From contig JAMAHW010000006.1 in assembly GCA_023627715.1 (NCBI GenBank), forward strand, positions 558,001 through 622,000: a DNA stretch of 64,000 bases, in the 5' to 3' direction. The notes below the pieces were generated by a model, which was not told the origin of the DNA, did no database searches, and saw only the letters and a program-made list of their open reading frames with translations. This DNA is from Periconia sp. R9002. Its lineage: Eukaryota > Ascomycota > Dothideomycetes > Pleosporales > Periconiaceae. The translations under genes and the position numbers were made by a program. Below, in pieces: positions 33,578 to 46,085 of the stretch (its first letter is position 1; each line of letters opens with the position of its first letter).

Positions 33578-35968
33578 ATGGACTCCTTTGGTGTGCTCAC
33601 ACCCCGCGGCGTTGTTGACTTTTGTCCGTCGCCTCTCCGCGTCCGACGCAAAAGTCGCAGAGCCACTTTCTACAAACGCATCAGCCGCAAGCCCACGCAT
33701 TTCCGTCCTCATCAAAGCACATACGGGCCGCTTGACGACATCATCAACGAGATTTCTTGTGAGATTTGCAGGATCCCATCCAACGCCAGCTCCGAGCGGG
33801 GTGCAGTTGGAGGTGAAGGCCTGTTGGAGGATTTGCTTAGCTGGCAAAGCCCGCTTGGACGCGCACATTCTTGTACGTCGCTCTATTGAAAGGTAAATAT
33901 AAAGTGCGCCACGTTCATACTCTATTGCTGTAGGCACTATATTGCCACTACCTCTCAGTCGAATACCGAGCGATCTACCTCTGATAGTACGCAAGAACCG
34001 CAAAAACCGCAGCAGCCGATCAACCGCTTCGGAAACGAGCGTGGATACCAACATGGTTTCTGGAGAGAGCAGTCGGAAGGAGTCTAGTTCTACGAACCCG
34101 ACTTCTACTTCTATAGCCTCCGGCGCCAATGTTCCATTCCCCGATTTTGATCCCACGCGCGGCACCAGTGGACCTGTCCCTGCGGCTGATTCTACACGAA
34201 AGTCCCAGGATAACCGACGACGTTCATCTCGGAAGCGGATATTTTCGAGGGGGCTTTCGCTTCTTCGACGCGCAACTACTGATGACACGGAGAAACCGGA
34301 CATCCCGCCTTCTACGATCAGTGAGCACGAGCAGGATGAGGATCCTTTAGACGCAATTGGTAAGACTTCTGGCAATTTCATTTCTTCTTTCGACGCCCGC
34401 CAATTGCAGATCGCAAGTATGCAGCAGAAGCAGCATAATCCTGAGCTAGTCTCGCTTCTGAAGGCAGGTGTACGGATCATCCCAGAGGATAAGGTCTTGA
34501 CCAAGGAGGGCGTACAAGACATGTGGTTTGCCGTGGAAGTTGAAGGAGAGTGCCACAATCGACAGAGGCTTGCCGATGAAAGCATTGATGTGGTGTTCAT
34601 CGTTGATAATAGGTGAGATATCGTTAGAACTGACTTCGCTGTTGCCGCGATAGAATATTAATGTGGAATCAAAGCTACTATGTTGGGGAAGATACCCTAT
34701 TAGCAGCTACGGAGGCTATATCTACCGCATTCAACTACTTATGCCGTGGAGATAGGGTGGCGTTGTATACTACCCACTGCACTCATGGCACAATCACAGA
34801 TACCATCCCGGATCTTCTATATCCACTTAGGCCATTCGGTGATGAGGCCGAAGACGTTATAAGGGCCATCATGCCGATCATGGTCGAGTGCAAGTACCAA
34901 ACGTGGGATCCACCCCGCCCAAATCCATGCATGACGGACATTGTTGTGGCAGTCGCAAAATCCTTAGAAGCCCACAGTTACAAACCGGACCAGACACATG
35001 TGATTATTCTGTCTCCTACGATCAATGAGCTTCATAAAGTATCGGACTCTTTCCCTCTTCTTCACGTTCACCAGATAAACGTCGGGATCCTTCCGCGTCT
35101 GCAAAAGTCCTCACTTCAGGAAAACCCGTGCATGGAACCATGCTGCAAGCGCGTGACCGTCAACAATTGGTTGCATTATCAGTCTATCTCTCTTCGATTG
35201 AAGAACATTATCAAAGATGCCCGTAGCGAAGAGCCAATAGGCGATATGACGAGGATCCGCGTTGACCTCCGACCTAAAAAGGGCTGTCAGATACTCGAAT
35301 ACCTGAAAAAAGACATCGACACCGAAACTTTGAGCCTTGGTCAAACGTTCTCCTTCATGGTGCGCGTGCGCATTACGCCCGAGGAGACGCAGGAACTCAA
35401 CTTGAATACTGACGACCCCTTCTTCCTGTCAAGCTTGCCCGTCTGCTATTGGGAGGAAGACCTGCACAACTGCGCACGCGCAGGCGCCACGATGGTCCAT
35501 CTCCTGACGGTTCAAGTCGTCTACCAGAGCTCTCTGCAAGCAAACGAGATATGGCACTACACGGAGGGCCAGCTGCTCATCATGAAGGACCCAGGCCCAC
35601 TCACGCTGCCCCACGACTCGTTTCTGGAGCTGCAGAGTCGCATGCTCTACTACAAGTTCAGCCGGCTCGACATTGACGAGGCCAAGGAGGAAATCACGAG
35701 GATCATGGTCAAGATGGAGTTTGACGACAGCCAGAAGGAACGTGCCTCCGACTTTGAGCTGCGTCGTCGCGACCAGCTCCGCGGTCTGCTCGACCGCTTG
35801 AGCTGCGAAATTTATCGCCAGGGAGCCGTCCGCGAGTACGAGCAGGAGAGTCGTCAGAGGGTCCCCATCTACCCCGGCCCCATTCGCATCACGGCTCCAC
35901 CTCATGAGTGGCTTGTTGATATGTGGGACGCTGGTAAGGATTACAGGCGTCGAGGTATGGGTTTCTAG
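33578..35968 (+). CDS. von Willebrand A-like domain protein, function unknown
   Basis: Model: exons 33578-33872, 33934-34612, 34654-35968 (introns 61 and 41 bp; phases close), 762 residues. The first 280 residues are basic and Ser/Arg-rich (disordered). From about residue 315 a vWA-like Rossmann pattern appears: SIDVVFIVDNR, then GEDTLLAATEAISTAFNYLCRGDRVALYTTHC, then MTDIVVAVAKSLEAH and THVIILSP. The usual DxSxS metal site is replaced by Asp323-Asn-Arg-Ile, so metal binding is doubtful. A following all-beta region (RIRVDLRPKKGCQILEYL to LPVCYWEED) and a helical C-terminus (residues about 640-730, KEEITRIMVKMEFDDSQKE) complete the protein. The first intron uses GTACGT at 33873, which lies 24 bases before a GTAAAT; only the former restores phase. 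I do not recognise a named family; a long minus-strand frame over it is a shadow. Confidence 0.75.
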
Positions 35969-37012
35969 GTGGTTATGGTCTTGAGGAGGTTGAGAATTCT
36001 TTGGGGATAGAGAGTGAGAGAGAGAGAGAGGGAGAGAGTAGGAGAGGATGATACTTGAGGAAATGAAGGCGGAAGTAATGTGATGGGTTTTGTTTGGGGT
36101 TTTTTTAATACTGAACTCTTGATACTGGGGAATGTCAATTCCCTCTTCAGATGGTGATAATGGAAATCTCTCTCCTCTCGGTTTTGTGTGTTGGGATGTC
36201 GTGTGTGGAGCGTGATGTGTGTGTAGGTAGGGTGTTGTGGGGTGGTGGGATGGGTTGTGTATGGTTTGTTTTTTTGGGGTTTCGGTTGGTGAAATTGTGC
36301 CGAGGATGAGGTTGTAAAAGCGTGTTGAGTGTATACGGGGGGGTATGTGGGTTTTCGTTTTGTGGGGGTGGTGGGTTGGGTTTGGGTTTGGGTGTGTGAC
36401 GATTCATTCACTGTTTTATATATTTGATTTGGTTTCACGGATTGGATGCATAAATCATTAATTAATTCTCCTTTCTTCTTCTTCTTTTTCCCTAATTCTT
36501 TCAATCTTTTTTGGCAATACTTCGTCTAGTTCTCCATACTAACACCCGCCTGCCCGAACATGTAGGACATGGGCCCCCCCCCCCCTCGAAACAAGACAAA
36601 AAAAGGAAAACACGTTTAGTTCTCCAAACTAACACCCGCCGGCCCCACCTTGTTGGTATTGCCCCCCCCCCCCCTTTCCTTCTACGCCATGAAGGGAACC
36701 GACTCTCTCTTTTCTCAAAGTCTTTTTTTCTCTCCCCACCTACCCCCGCTGTCTCTGTTTTGCGTCGACGTAACGTGACGTACTTTAAACGGCGCGCGCA
36801 CGCGCAGGTAGACGGGTATGATATAAAATATATCGAGAGAGAGAAGAAAAAAAAGAGTGGAATTCTCTCTTGTGGGACGTTTAATTCCTGTTCGTTTGAG
36901 GGGTTTAGGTCTTCTCGAGGTCGGAGGTCTTCTTCCTTCCTTCCTTCCTTCCCTCCTCTCCGTTTTGATGACTTGTGGGGGATTACAGGGCTGGATCGAG
37001 TTTTTCATTCTT
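35969..37012. other. Convergent intergenic region with a poly-C direct repeat
   Basis: 3'-3' spacer between the vWA-like gene (+) and the 4-TM gene (-). It contains a GA microsatellite at 36013-36036, G/T-rich sequence (about 36180-36400), the 90-bp direct repeat at 36523-36680 and TTCC repeats near 36930. No gene is supported. Confidence 0.55.
36523..36680. repeat. 90-bp direct repeat ending in poly-C
   Basis: The sequence starting CGTCTAGTTCTCCATACTAA at 36523 recurs 90 bases later (36613) with few changes through CACCCGCC. Each copy is followed, after about 20 bases, by a run of 12-14 cytosines. Two copies are present; the second is shorter. It lies in a convergent spacer. Origin unknown. 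Confidence 0.7.
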
Positions 37013-37701
37013 TCACACCATATTGGCAGGTTTCGTAGACGACTGGCCCTGGTAGATGGGAAGATTATGGTGCGATTCCTGCTGAGCCGGGTTATACGTG
37101 AGCGAGTAGTTACCCAGTCTCTGCTGTTTGCGCTGGCGGTGGTATCCGATGCTGGCGTAGACGAGCATGGGGAGGTAGAGGACCCTGTTTCCTCCGTCAG
37201 TGATGTTTTACGAAACAATTATGTTTCGAGGGATGATGTTTACTTACAAGATGAACAAGATGATGCCGATGGTGACGCCGTCCGCGCCATCCCGCGCCAT
37301 GCTCCCGATGTCGGCGAAGAAGACGCCGAGCCAGAACCCGCATTGCAGCGCGTTGAGGATGAGGAAGGTGGCTGGTTTTAGCTTGTTTTTGACGAAGAAG
37401 GCGATTTGGATCAAGTCGCAGAGGAATACGATGATGAGGAAGACGTAGAAGACGATCATGGATCTGTAGGTACGGATTAATTCATCTCCTATTGGAAGCG
37501 TGGGTGAAGAAAAAGTCCTTACGGTAGTATGGCGGCGCGGGCTTCATTGTTTAATCTGCAGTACTCGGCGTCGTCATATTGACAACTGGTCATGCTGATA
37601 AGCACGCCGCAGCCGATGATGAATATGATTACTAGGAAGCCTCGGATGACCCAGAACGGGATGAGGATCCGCTTCTTGAAGGCGTAGTTTGGATTCGTCA
37701 T
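37013..37701 (-). CDS. Small four-TM membrane protein, function unknown
   Basis: Model, in reading order: exons 37701-37523, 37463-37248, 37184-37013 (introns 59 and 63 bp; phases close), 188 residues. Four hydrophobic segments: FWVIRGFLVIIFIIGCGVLIS, MIVFYVFLIIVFLCDLIQIAFFV, ATFLILNALQCGFWLGVFFADI and GVTIGIILFILVLYLPMLVYASI (the last made by the second splice). A short loop after TM1 carries a Cys pair (TSCQYDDAEYC). The C-tail of about 45 residues is Gln/Asn-rich and hydrophilic. The layout resembles fungal MARVEL-like proteins, but no diagnostic motif is present, so I call only the topology. The acceptor for exon 3 is AAACAG at 37185; the AG five bases earlier breaks the frame. Confidence 0.8.
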
Positions 37702-38380
37702 GTTTTGGGATTTCGAGTCGGAGAGAATAAGTGAGAGTAAGCTGGCGAGGAATTGATTGATTCAGGAACGGAAGCCAAAGCAGAGCAGAGGATGGAAAGC
37801 TGGTTGGATGGTGGTGAATTGTTGTCTATTTGGTGGGAGATATATAATAGCTGTGCCGTAGTGGCTTAGAAGGTGTTTGAAACGAGGGTTCAGCGCAATC
37901 CCCGTTGCACGGTTGCTGGAGCTGGGGTTCCACAAGGCAACAGTATGGGGGCCAGTAGAATCCACGGGGTAATGGTTAGGCGAACGCAACTAGACGGTAA
38001 GGCGGGCAATGCGGTTGTTCCATTACAGTATGTAGTCTATGCTTAGACGTTGTGGTGTAGGTATGTTTGTTTACCCTGGCCGGTTACTAAAGGGATGAGA
38101 TGCAGGGCTTAGTTGCCTAACTCGGACTTAGCTTAAGATGTAACAGCAGGTGCAACTGGCACATGACCCTTGCACGCGGCGGTACGTACCGAACGATGCG
38201 AGTGGCTGGGTGCCGGTGGGGGAGCACCTTGATGCACATGATAAGACAACGTCGCGTTTCGCCTCTCTTCTCTCAATCACTCCACCACAGCCATATATCG
38301 TGGATACGTCTAAGTATCCACGGTTTTCTGTCGTATTACGAGATCCTTCTCCTTGCACCATATATCTGACGCAAATAACC
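37702..38380. other. Divergent promoter region
   Basis: 679 bp between the 4-TM gene (-) and bleomycin hydrolase (+), so it must contain both promoters. An in-frame run of sense codons extends upstream of the bleomycin hydrolase ATG to about 38150 but has no ATG of its own. No repeat or RNA recognised. Confidence 0.5.
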
Positions 38381-40062
38381 ATGGGCGTGTCCCAGTCCAG
38401 ACCGTCGGAAGCCGTTATCCAACAGGAGCTTATCGAGCGCTTGCAGGCTCTCCACGCAAAAGATGATGCATCTTACAATGAGAAAGACGGGTTTGTCTAC
38501 TTAGGCCAAGATTCCGGTAAGTTTTGGCCGATGAGGCAGCCCCTTTGTATGTGACCTCGTTCTGACGACGATATACTTAGCATCCACATCTTCTCGCACG
38601 GTAGCTTATCAACAAAATGTGTCCGCCACGGCTATCCATGAGTGGGAGAAGGAGCTCATGGAAGATCCAAAGGTATGGCATGTATTTCCGTCACTGCGGA
38701 CACGCCCATACGATTCCGCCTTTATTATGGCTATTAATAGAGACCCTGTAGAACCGCCTTGCCTTGGCTGCCCTGAGCTCCAACCCAGCCAATGCCGTGC
38801 TCTCATCTCGTGCAGCTACCATTGCTGACACGCAGAACTTCAACATCAAAATTCCCATCGAAGGCTCGCCAATCACAAACCAAGCCTCTTCTGGGAGGTG
38901 TTGGCTTTTTGCCTCGACCAATGTATTCCGAATCGCCATCATGGCCAAGTACCGCCTGTCGGAATTTCAGCTGTCGCAGTCCTACCTATTTTACTGGGAT
39001 AAGATCGAGAAGGCAAACTACTTTCTCGAAAACGTCTTGGATACCGTTTCCGAGCCTCTCGATGGCCGCCTTGTCCAAGAACTACTCTCTTCACCAGTTT
39101 CGGATGGAGGGCAATGGGATATGGTGGCCAACTTGGTCCAAAAGTATGGCCTTGTCCCTCAAACATTATACCCGGACTCCTTCAATGCCATGAACTCGTC
39201 CACCATGGATCGCCTCATCACAACCAAGTTGCGCGAGGATGCCGTTCGCCTCCGATCTCTCGCTGCCAATGCTACTTCACCAGAAGCCTTGAAAACTTCC
39301 GTCGCCGCTGAGAAAGAGAAGATGCTGCGTGAGATTCACTTGATCCTCACCCTGATGCTCGGTCCACCTCCGGCCGCCGATAAGCCTTTCGTGTGGGAAT
39401 TCTATGACCGCGATGGAAATCTAAAAACAGTCAAGACGCGCCCGACAGCCTTTGCAAAGGAACTCTCTGACAACCGTACGATGCGGGCATTGGGCGGCAC
39501 AGACGTTCATCGCCTCTTCTCGCTCGTTAACGACCCACGCAACCCCTACAACAGGCTCCTTAGCGTCAAACGCCTTGGCAATGTATATGAAGGCCGTCCA
39601 GTCACGTACGTCAACGTCGATATGACGACGATGAAGAAGGCCTGCATCGAAATGCTCAAGCGCGGCTTCCCTGTCTTCTTCGGCAGCGATGTAGGAAAGT
39701 ACTCCGACTCAACCAAAGGCATCATGGACACGAATCTCTTCGAGTACGAGCTCGGCTTCAATGTGAAGCTCGGCATGAGCAAGGCAGAGAGGTTGCAGAC
39801 GAAAGAGAGCCAGATGACGCACGCAATGGTCCTCACGGCCGTCCATGTCGTCAGCGACAAGCCTGTGCGCTGGAGGGTCGAGAACTCGTGGTCTGATCGC
39901 GTCGGCGACAAGGGATACTTCGTCATGAGCGATGCGTGGATGGATCAGTTTGTCTACCAAGCCGTTGTGGATCCCGCGGTCGTTAGCTCGGCGGTGCGCA
40001 AGGTCCTGGAGCAGAAGCCCAAGATGCTGGAGCTATGGGATCCTATGGGCGCTTTGGCATAG
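38381..40062 (+). CDS. LAP3: Bleomycin hydrolase / aminopeptidase C (peptidase C1B)
   Basis: Model: exons 38381-38516, 38581-38672, 38752-40062 (introns 64 and 79 bp; phases close), 512 residues. Papain-fold cysteine peptidase with the diagnostic NQASSGRCWLFAS (nucleophile Cys126), His433 in QMTHAMVLTAV and Asn454 in WRVENSWSD. The family forms a hexameric barrel with active sites inside. It acts as a cytosolic aminopeptidase and homocysteine-thiolactone/bleomycin hydrolase. The C-terminal tail that reaches into the active site is present as LWDPMGALA, lacking the final Lys of the yeast enzyme. The second acceptor is the CTGTAG at 38746-38751; the earlier TTAATAG at 38735-38741 would break the frame. 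Length is in the normal family range. An upstream extension that could act as a mitochondrial leader has no ATG. Confidence 0.93.
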
Positions 40063-40915
40063 GCTGAGTATGCCGAGGGAAGGATCATGGCATTTTCGGG
40101 TTCGGGCTGCTTGTGATTTTTTTTCAGATTTCGGTGTACTTTGTACGTTTCGGTATGTGGAAGAGGTTGGTTCATTTCAGGCGTTTGGGTTTTTTCTGCT
40201 TCATGAACGTCATGTCATATGCCACGTTTACCTGTATAGCTCACATTGCGTATTATATAAACGCATTGCAATACATCAAGAACGCGAAGGCATGATTTTC
40301 AGTGCTCTTTCTGCCGTTTGAACAATTAGCCATCATCCATATAGACATTGAGGATCTCTAAACAAAATACTGCCACGAAAATATCACCCACGAAAACCAT
40401 TCAATTCCACGCTAGACATGAAGTGCAATATATTCACGATCCCCCTTGCTTTCCTAGCCGGGGGAACTCATCGCCTCGTCGTTAGGAGGCGAAGAAGGTA
40501 TATAAAAAGTGGCTAACCCTACCTATGATTGACTCCGAGAACTCCCTCCCTATGCCATCGATACATGATGTAGCTACCAAAGAAAAAAAATGTCCCAATG
40601 TGATAAAATCAAAATCAAAATCATACAGACTCGAAAAAAAGCAAAGGTGGTGGTGGGGGTGGTCGAGATACTGCTCCTCGCCAATCTATCCGATATGATG
40701 TGGAGAGGAAATAAAATATGCTGTGTAAGAGATTTCCATCACTCAACGGACTGGGGCTGGTATAACACCACTCGCTGTGTTGATCCGCATCCTCCTGGAT
40801 CTTCAGCAAGCAATGAGTAGATCCCAAATTCTTTCTTTCCCCCACGATCCTTCAAACCATGAAAAATTCAGACCTCGATCTCTCCGTTCACAGAGCCGCA
40901 ATCCATTCCTCCAAT
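40063..40915. other. Convergent intergenic region
   Basis: 3'-3' spacer between bleomycin hydrolase (+) and the remodeller gene (-). AT-rich with several A runs; no gene, RNA or repeat recognised. Confidence 0.5.
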
Positions 40916-41185
40916 CTACTGCCCCAAAAAGCCCTTCAATGCATTCGCAACCTCACGCTCGTCATACGGACGGCCCGTATCCGGATTGATCGTAGGTGCA
41001 GGGACATATTGCTGCTGCAACGCCTGACCAACGGTCTGAGAGGTAGGGTACTGTGGGTACCCTTGCTGAGGCTGCTGTTGCTGCGGTGGCAGAAACTGGG
41101 ACTGGTAGCCCTCTACCATTTGCCCGTTGTACGCCTGCGGCACGCTGGGATATCCTGCTTGGGTAGGTGACGCTTGGTCCAATTT

Positions 41186-41218
<33 letters not shown>

Positions 41219-44200
41219 AAGTGGTGGCTGCCCGTACTGCTGCATGCGAAGAGGAGCGCCGCCGCCCTGTGCCTTCTCCTTGTCACGTTTCTTCTGCTGG
41301 ACGAGCGTGCCCTTGACGCCGCGAAGGTACTTCACGGCGGCATCCACGAGCTCCTTCTTCTCTGGGGAGCTCTTGAGTGCCTCCAGCATCTCGCGGACCT
41401 GGGTTTCCGACTTGATGTGTGGACATGTGCGTGCGTACCCATAGTGAGCGAGTCCACAGAGCCCACAATGCTCGACCTTGGCGGCTTTGAGGTCGCATGC
41501 ACCGCGTGGGTGTTGCTTGTGGCAAGCAGGACATGTAGGAAGCAGCTCTGTTCTGAAAGTGGGTCCCATGGGTGAGCGTATGGGGAGTTCGGCTCGTTCA
41601 AATGGTTTGACTACGGAGCGATTAGAAGGCGATTTCTTGGTATGAAGCTTGTCCGGTTTCCTGGGGGTGACGGTGATTCCTGGGGGGCCACGCGGTCGAT
41701 CAATTGGTGGAGGACCAGTTTTGGAAAGGGACTTTGGATTAGGTAGGGACGCACCTTTGTCGTTTTGCTTGTAGGGATCGCGTTGCTTAACCGCTTTGTT
41801 TTGCAATTTGGCAGCTTCCGTTTGAACCTCGCCCTGGTCAGGCTCTGCCGGTACGCTCTCTGCTTCTGATTCAGACTCGGCATAGAAATCCGTGTCGTCG
41901 TCGGAAAGGTCCTTCTTCTTCCTCTTTGGTTTCTCTGGAAGAACGGGGATGGTCCGTTCGATTTTGGAGGGCGACGGGGTGACGCTATCGTTGCCGTCAC
42001 GGCCATCGGCTGCATCCTGTGTTTCCGTGGCATAATCGACATTCTGAACCAAGTGTTAGTAGATTTACTGCTGATTGCCATGGGTATACTTACCATTCTA
42101 GCTCGTTTGCCCCGACCAAGAGCATCAGCACGCCTGAGTGCCTCTGCCGCCGCAGCAGCTTGTCGCTCTCTCAGAATCTTATCCCAAACTCCAGGATCCG
42201 GAGGCGCAACCTCTACATCGGTAGTCATCAACGTGTCTTCAAGCGCACCCTGATCGTTGGCCCATACACGAGCAACACTGAACTGCGATTCCACGGAATC
42301 GTCGCCAGCCTGCCCCGTGTTGTTTTCGATTTGGCTGCGATCAAGGAGCTTGTCAATCGATGCGTCGTCAAAACGGATATCTGTCTCGGCATTGTCGTCC
42401 TTGAACAGCTCGGCTGCACCGAATTTGAGAATCGACTGTACGTCCTTGTCTTCCATGTCTTCTGCATCAAGTGACTCTACAACGACGTGATCAAGAGCCA
42501 TCTTTTTCCGACCCATCCGGACAATCTTTTCTTCCACACTACCCCGTGTCATCAACTGAAAACACAAGACTTTTTTCTTTTGTCCAATGCGATGCGCTCT
42601 GGAAATGGCTTGAATATCCTGATGGGGATTGAAGTCTGGATCAAGAATGATGACAGTGTCTGCCGTTGCCAGATTGATACCGACGCCACCAGCACGCGTT
42701 GACAAAAGAAATGCAAACAATGGAGAGTCGGGTGCGTTGAACTGATCAATGCGTTTCTGCTTCTCCAAAGATCCCATAGTACCGTCGAGACGCTGATATG
42801 CCATTTGCATACCGTCCATAAAATCCTCGATAATGCTGAGCATATCAAGAAATTGGCTAAAGATCAGCACACAGTGACCGCGCTCCTGCAGTTTGGGCAG
42901 CAGGAGCTCCAACAACTGAAGTTTTGCAGAAGCTTCGACCAGATTGCGATGGGACACAGCCTGGATATCTGTGCGCTCTTCAATCTCCCGGCTGTAAACG
43001 AAGGGGTGGCACAAGCACTTGCGAAGTTGCATCAAAATGTTGCTAAGGTTTGCACGTTCCTGCTGCTTTAGGTTGCTTGATGTGAAAAGTGCCTTGAGAA
43101 GTTCGGGGCTTTTGGCTAGAATAGATTTGTACAAACTCTTTTGGAGCGTACTCATCGAGATGGGAACAATGATTTGACCCAAGGGCGGAAGGAATGTCAG
43201 CACTTGGGCCTTCGTCCTGCGGAGGATGAAGGGACGAATCTGATCGTGCAACTCGCGGATGTTTTCAGATGTCATTTCAGCGTACTTTTCTTCGAGCTCA
43301 GAAGCGTTGATTGTTTCGTCCAGAAACTGAAGAAGGTTGAAGAGCTCCCTGGCGTTGTTCTGGAGAGGTGTTCCAGTCAAAAGCAGCCGGTATGGTGCTT
43401 TGACGGCTGTAAGAGCTCCATAGAGTTGGCTCTTGTCGTTCTTGAGTCGCTGTCCCTCGTCTACAATCAGACCTGCCCAACTGATGCCTCGGAATATACG
43501 CCGACAGCTGTCGTCAGTTGAGGCTTCGTAGGAGGTCACTACGATATGAGCCCGAAGCTCTTTCGAATTCTCTGGGAACATTTCGTACTTGGAAGCCATG
43601 TTCCTCGCTGCCGAAGAACCAAAGAAGGTGACTACGCGCAGTGAAGGTACCCATTGTTTGATCTCTCGGCGCCAATTAGCACACGTGGAGTTGGGAACCA
43701 CAACGAGGAAGGGAAAGCAGTTGTGCTCTTCTATGAGAGTAGCCATGAAGGCGATGACTTGGATCGTCTTGCCCAGCCCCATCTCATCGGCAAGGATGCC
43801 GTTGTTCTGGCAATACCACTGGTAGTAGAGCCAATTCAAGCCTTCCAGCTGGTACTTCATCAGCTCTCCACCCACAAGACAGTCTGGTTGTTTCTGCTTC
43901 TCAAGCTTTTCGAATGGTAATGCCCGGACCTTCTCGATACGACCTCTCAGAGCTGATTGTTTAGGGTAGCGAATGTATCGACCGGCTACCCAGTCATTGT
44001 ACGCGGTGACGAAATCAAGCCACCTATCGCCATCCTCCGGTGTGGGCACCTTTTCCCAGACCGCGTCTTCATATCCCAAACCCTTGTACTTGATCAAAGC
44101 CTTGTCGACTTCTTTGATGCGGGCCTTGAGAATTTCCTCGCTCTGCACGTCGACATAGCTGGTATATTTGATGTCCAAGACGATATCAATACGAAGATAT

Positions 44201-46085
44201 TCCTCGGGAATTGCGTCTTCTGTCCGCATTTTTGGTCCGTCTTCGCGTTTGAAAAATGCCTTTCGTGTTGAGGGGGCAGTTACCCCCCAGGTCCACGCAC
44301 CGGAGTGCCAGGTAGATCTAAAATACGATTGGCCCTCCCACTTGATCAGGTACTGCTTCTCGTCTTCGTTCATCATATAGCAGGAAGTACCGGGCCTGTA
44401 CGTCTCCACATCTGAGGGTCGCCAGGCAACGAGACCGCCCACTTTCAGGTCATCCGTTTCATCGCATTCTTTGCATAGCCACTTTTTCGAATATTCCGCA
44501 AAGCGTTCATCCGCAATTTCGTCCTCATCTCGCGCTATGTCCATAGCATATTGGGACAATGGTGGCAGGTGGTGATAGTGGTAAGCTCGCGAGCATTTGG
44601 TGCATCGGAACAAGACATTGCGTGCATTGTTGATTAGCCGGGGAGAAACATAAACGACTGGATCGAGGCCATCGTTTTCATCGCGCTCCCGCTGTTCCTG
44701 CGCCGGAGTCTTATAGGGTCTCAAAGGTCTACAGGCTGGCCCTTGGAGGTGGCAGTCTTGACACATGGAAAGATTTGGAGCCGTATGATCTTTCTTCCTA
44801 TAGATGTTGATGCACCTCCGGCATTGCATAACATACTGTTCGTCTCCGACCTTAGTCACGAGGTGCTCACGTCCAGAGCGGTTACCTAGGCAGTTCTTGT
44901 GGTACGATAGTGAACAGCCCTGGCAATAAATGAGAGGAGCCAGGCTGGGTCCTTTGTAGCACACTTCACATCCCTCCACATGGCGAGCTCGGAAGAGGTT
45001 GTCTCGTGGAAGGGTCTCGAAGACTTCTTTGGCGGAGATGATTTTGGGTGCTATTTGCCTGGGTGCCGAGTCGGACCGGTAGATGTCGTTTTCTTGGGCT
45101 TCGCGCATGTTATTCGTTGCCCGGGTTGCTCTGTCCGATTGCCGGGTACCTATACGGAAATTCTGCTGAGGCGAAGTCGACTTGGCCGGTCGTCCGCGCT
45201 TTCGCTTTCGTGTGCCAATGACATCGGATCGAATAATGTCCTTTTCGGAATCGGTATCGTCCTCATCGCTAAGGTCATCCTCCTCGTCTAAATTGTAGGT
45301 CTGAGACTTGGCAGGGTTCCTGTTAGAGCGGCGAGTAGGTCCTTCAGGTTGCTTACGTCTACGACGCTTCTTGGTATTGCTGTCGCTCTCGCTGGAGGAC
45401 ACGTAGGTCGTGATTTTGCGTGGTCGGCCTACCCTCTTCTGATGACGAGGCTCGGGGGAAGCTAGTTCGTCGTCCGAAGAGGAAAGATCTAGCCCTACGA
45501 CATTGAGAAACCCATTATCCGCGGTATCTCGATTCCGCTTTGATCTGGTACGGAGCTTCATGTCGGATTCTGCGCTGGTTGAGCTCTCAACTCCGTCGTC
45601 GTGCTGTTCAAAAACTTGGAAAGCTTCACGGCCGTTGTCGAGGTCGAGGAGTTGTTCGAACGTGACCTGAGGGGGGTTTTATTAGCGACTGTTGGGTTTT
45701 GTCACTCTTACCTTTGTAAAAGTAAGAGGATCATGAAGTGGGCGTCGGAACCACTTACCTCTTTCGTGGCTCCTCCATCAAGCCTCACCGTGTACATGAG
45801 TTTGCCTCTCTTATCATACTCTCGTAGGATCTTTTCTACTGTCTCTTTGGGCGCATAGTAGGTATACTCTTGACGGTTGCGGACTGGTGGGACATAGACT
45901 GCCGTGGCTTTGCGTCGGGTTATTGATGTGCGCGTGCTTCTCCGCTCCTCTGTAGCTGAACTTTGATCCGAAATGAAATCTCCAGGTGAAAATGACCTCT
46001 GCTGTCGAGTGCTCGGCGGGCCATTTGACTTTCCTTTGCGCTTGAAAGCTGCTATTAAGGCCGAACCATTTTCGTCGCTACTCAT
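40916..46085 (-). CDS. mit1: Mit1/CHD-type SNF2 chromatin remodelling ATPase
   Basis: Model, in reading order: exons 46085-45759, 45666-42094, 42043-40916 (introns 92 and 50 bp; phases close), 1675 residues. The N-terminus is basic with AT-hook-like GRPRK and GRPAK motifs. A Cys/His-rich PHD-like region spans about 340-512 (CEVCYKG, CQGCSLSYH, CRRC, CQDC, CTKC, CKEC). Two chromodomain-like stretches follow (about 515-680). The SNF2 ATPase has DEMGLGKT (about 733-740) and DEGQ (about 842) in place of DEAH. The helicase C domain ends with QAISRAHRIGQ. The tail is acidic, then has a second zinc cluster (CPACHKQH..CGLCGLAHYGYARTCPH, about 1470-1510) and a glutamine run (about 1575). PHD plus chromo plus SNF2 plus C-terminal zinc cluster is the layout of S. 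pombe Mit1 of the SHREC silencing complex. Nuclear nucleosome remodelling is expected. The upstream exon is secured by the in-phase join ending TKE|VTFEQLLDLDN. Confidence 0.9.

Noticed and set aside
33464..34600. 378-codon minus-strand frame
   Set aside because: Antisense of the vWA-like gene's exons 1-2; no motifs, and the plus-strand model closes in phase.
38150..38380. N-terminal extension of bleomycin hydrolase
   Set aside because: The reading frame is open upstream but contains no ATG, so a leader-bearing isoform is not supported.
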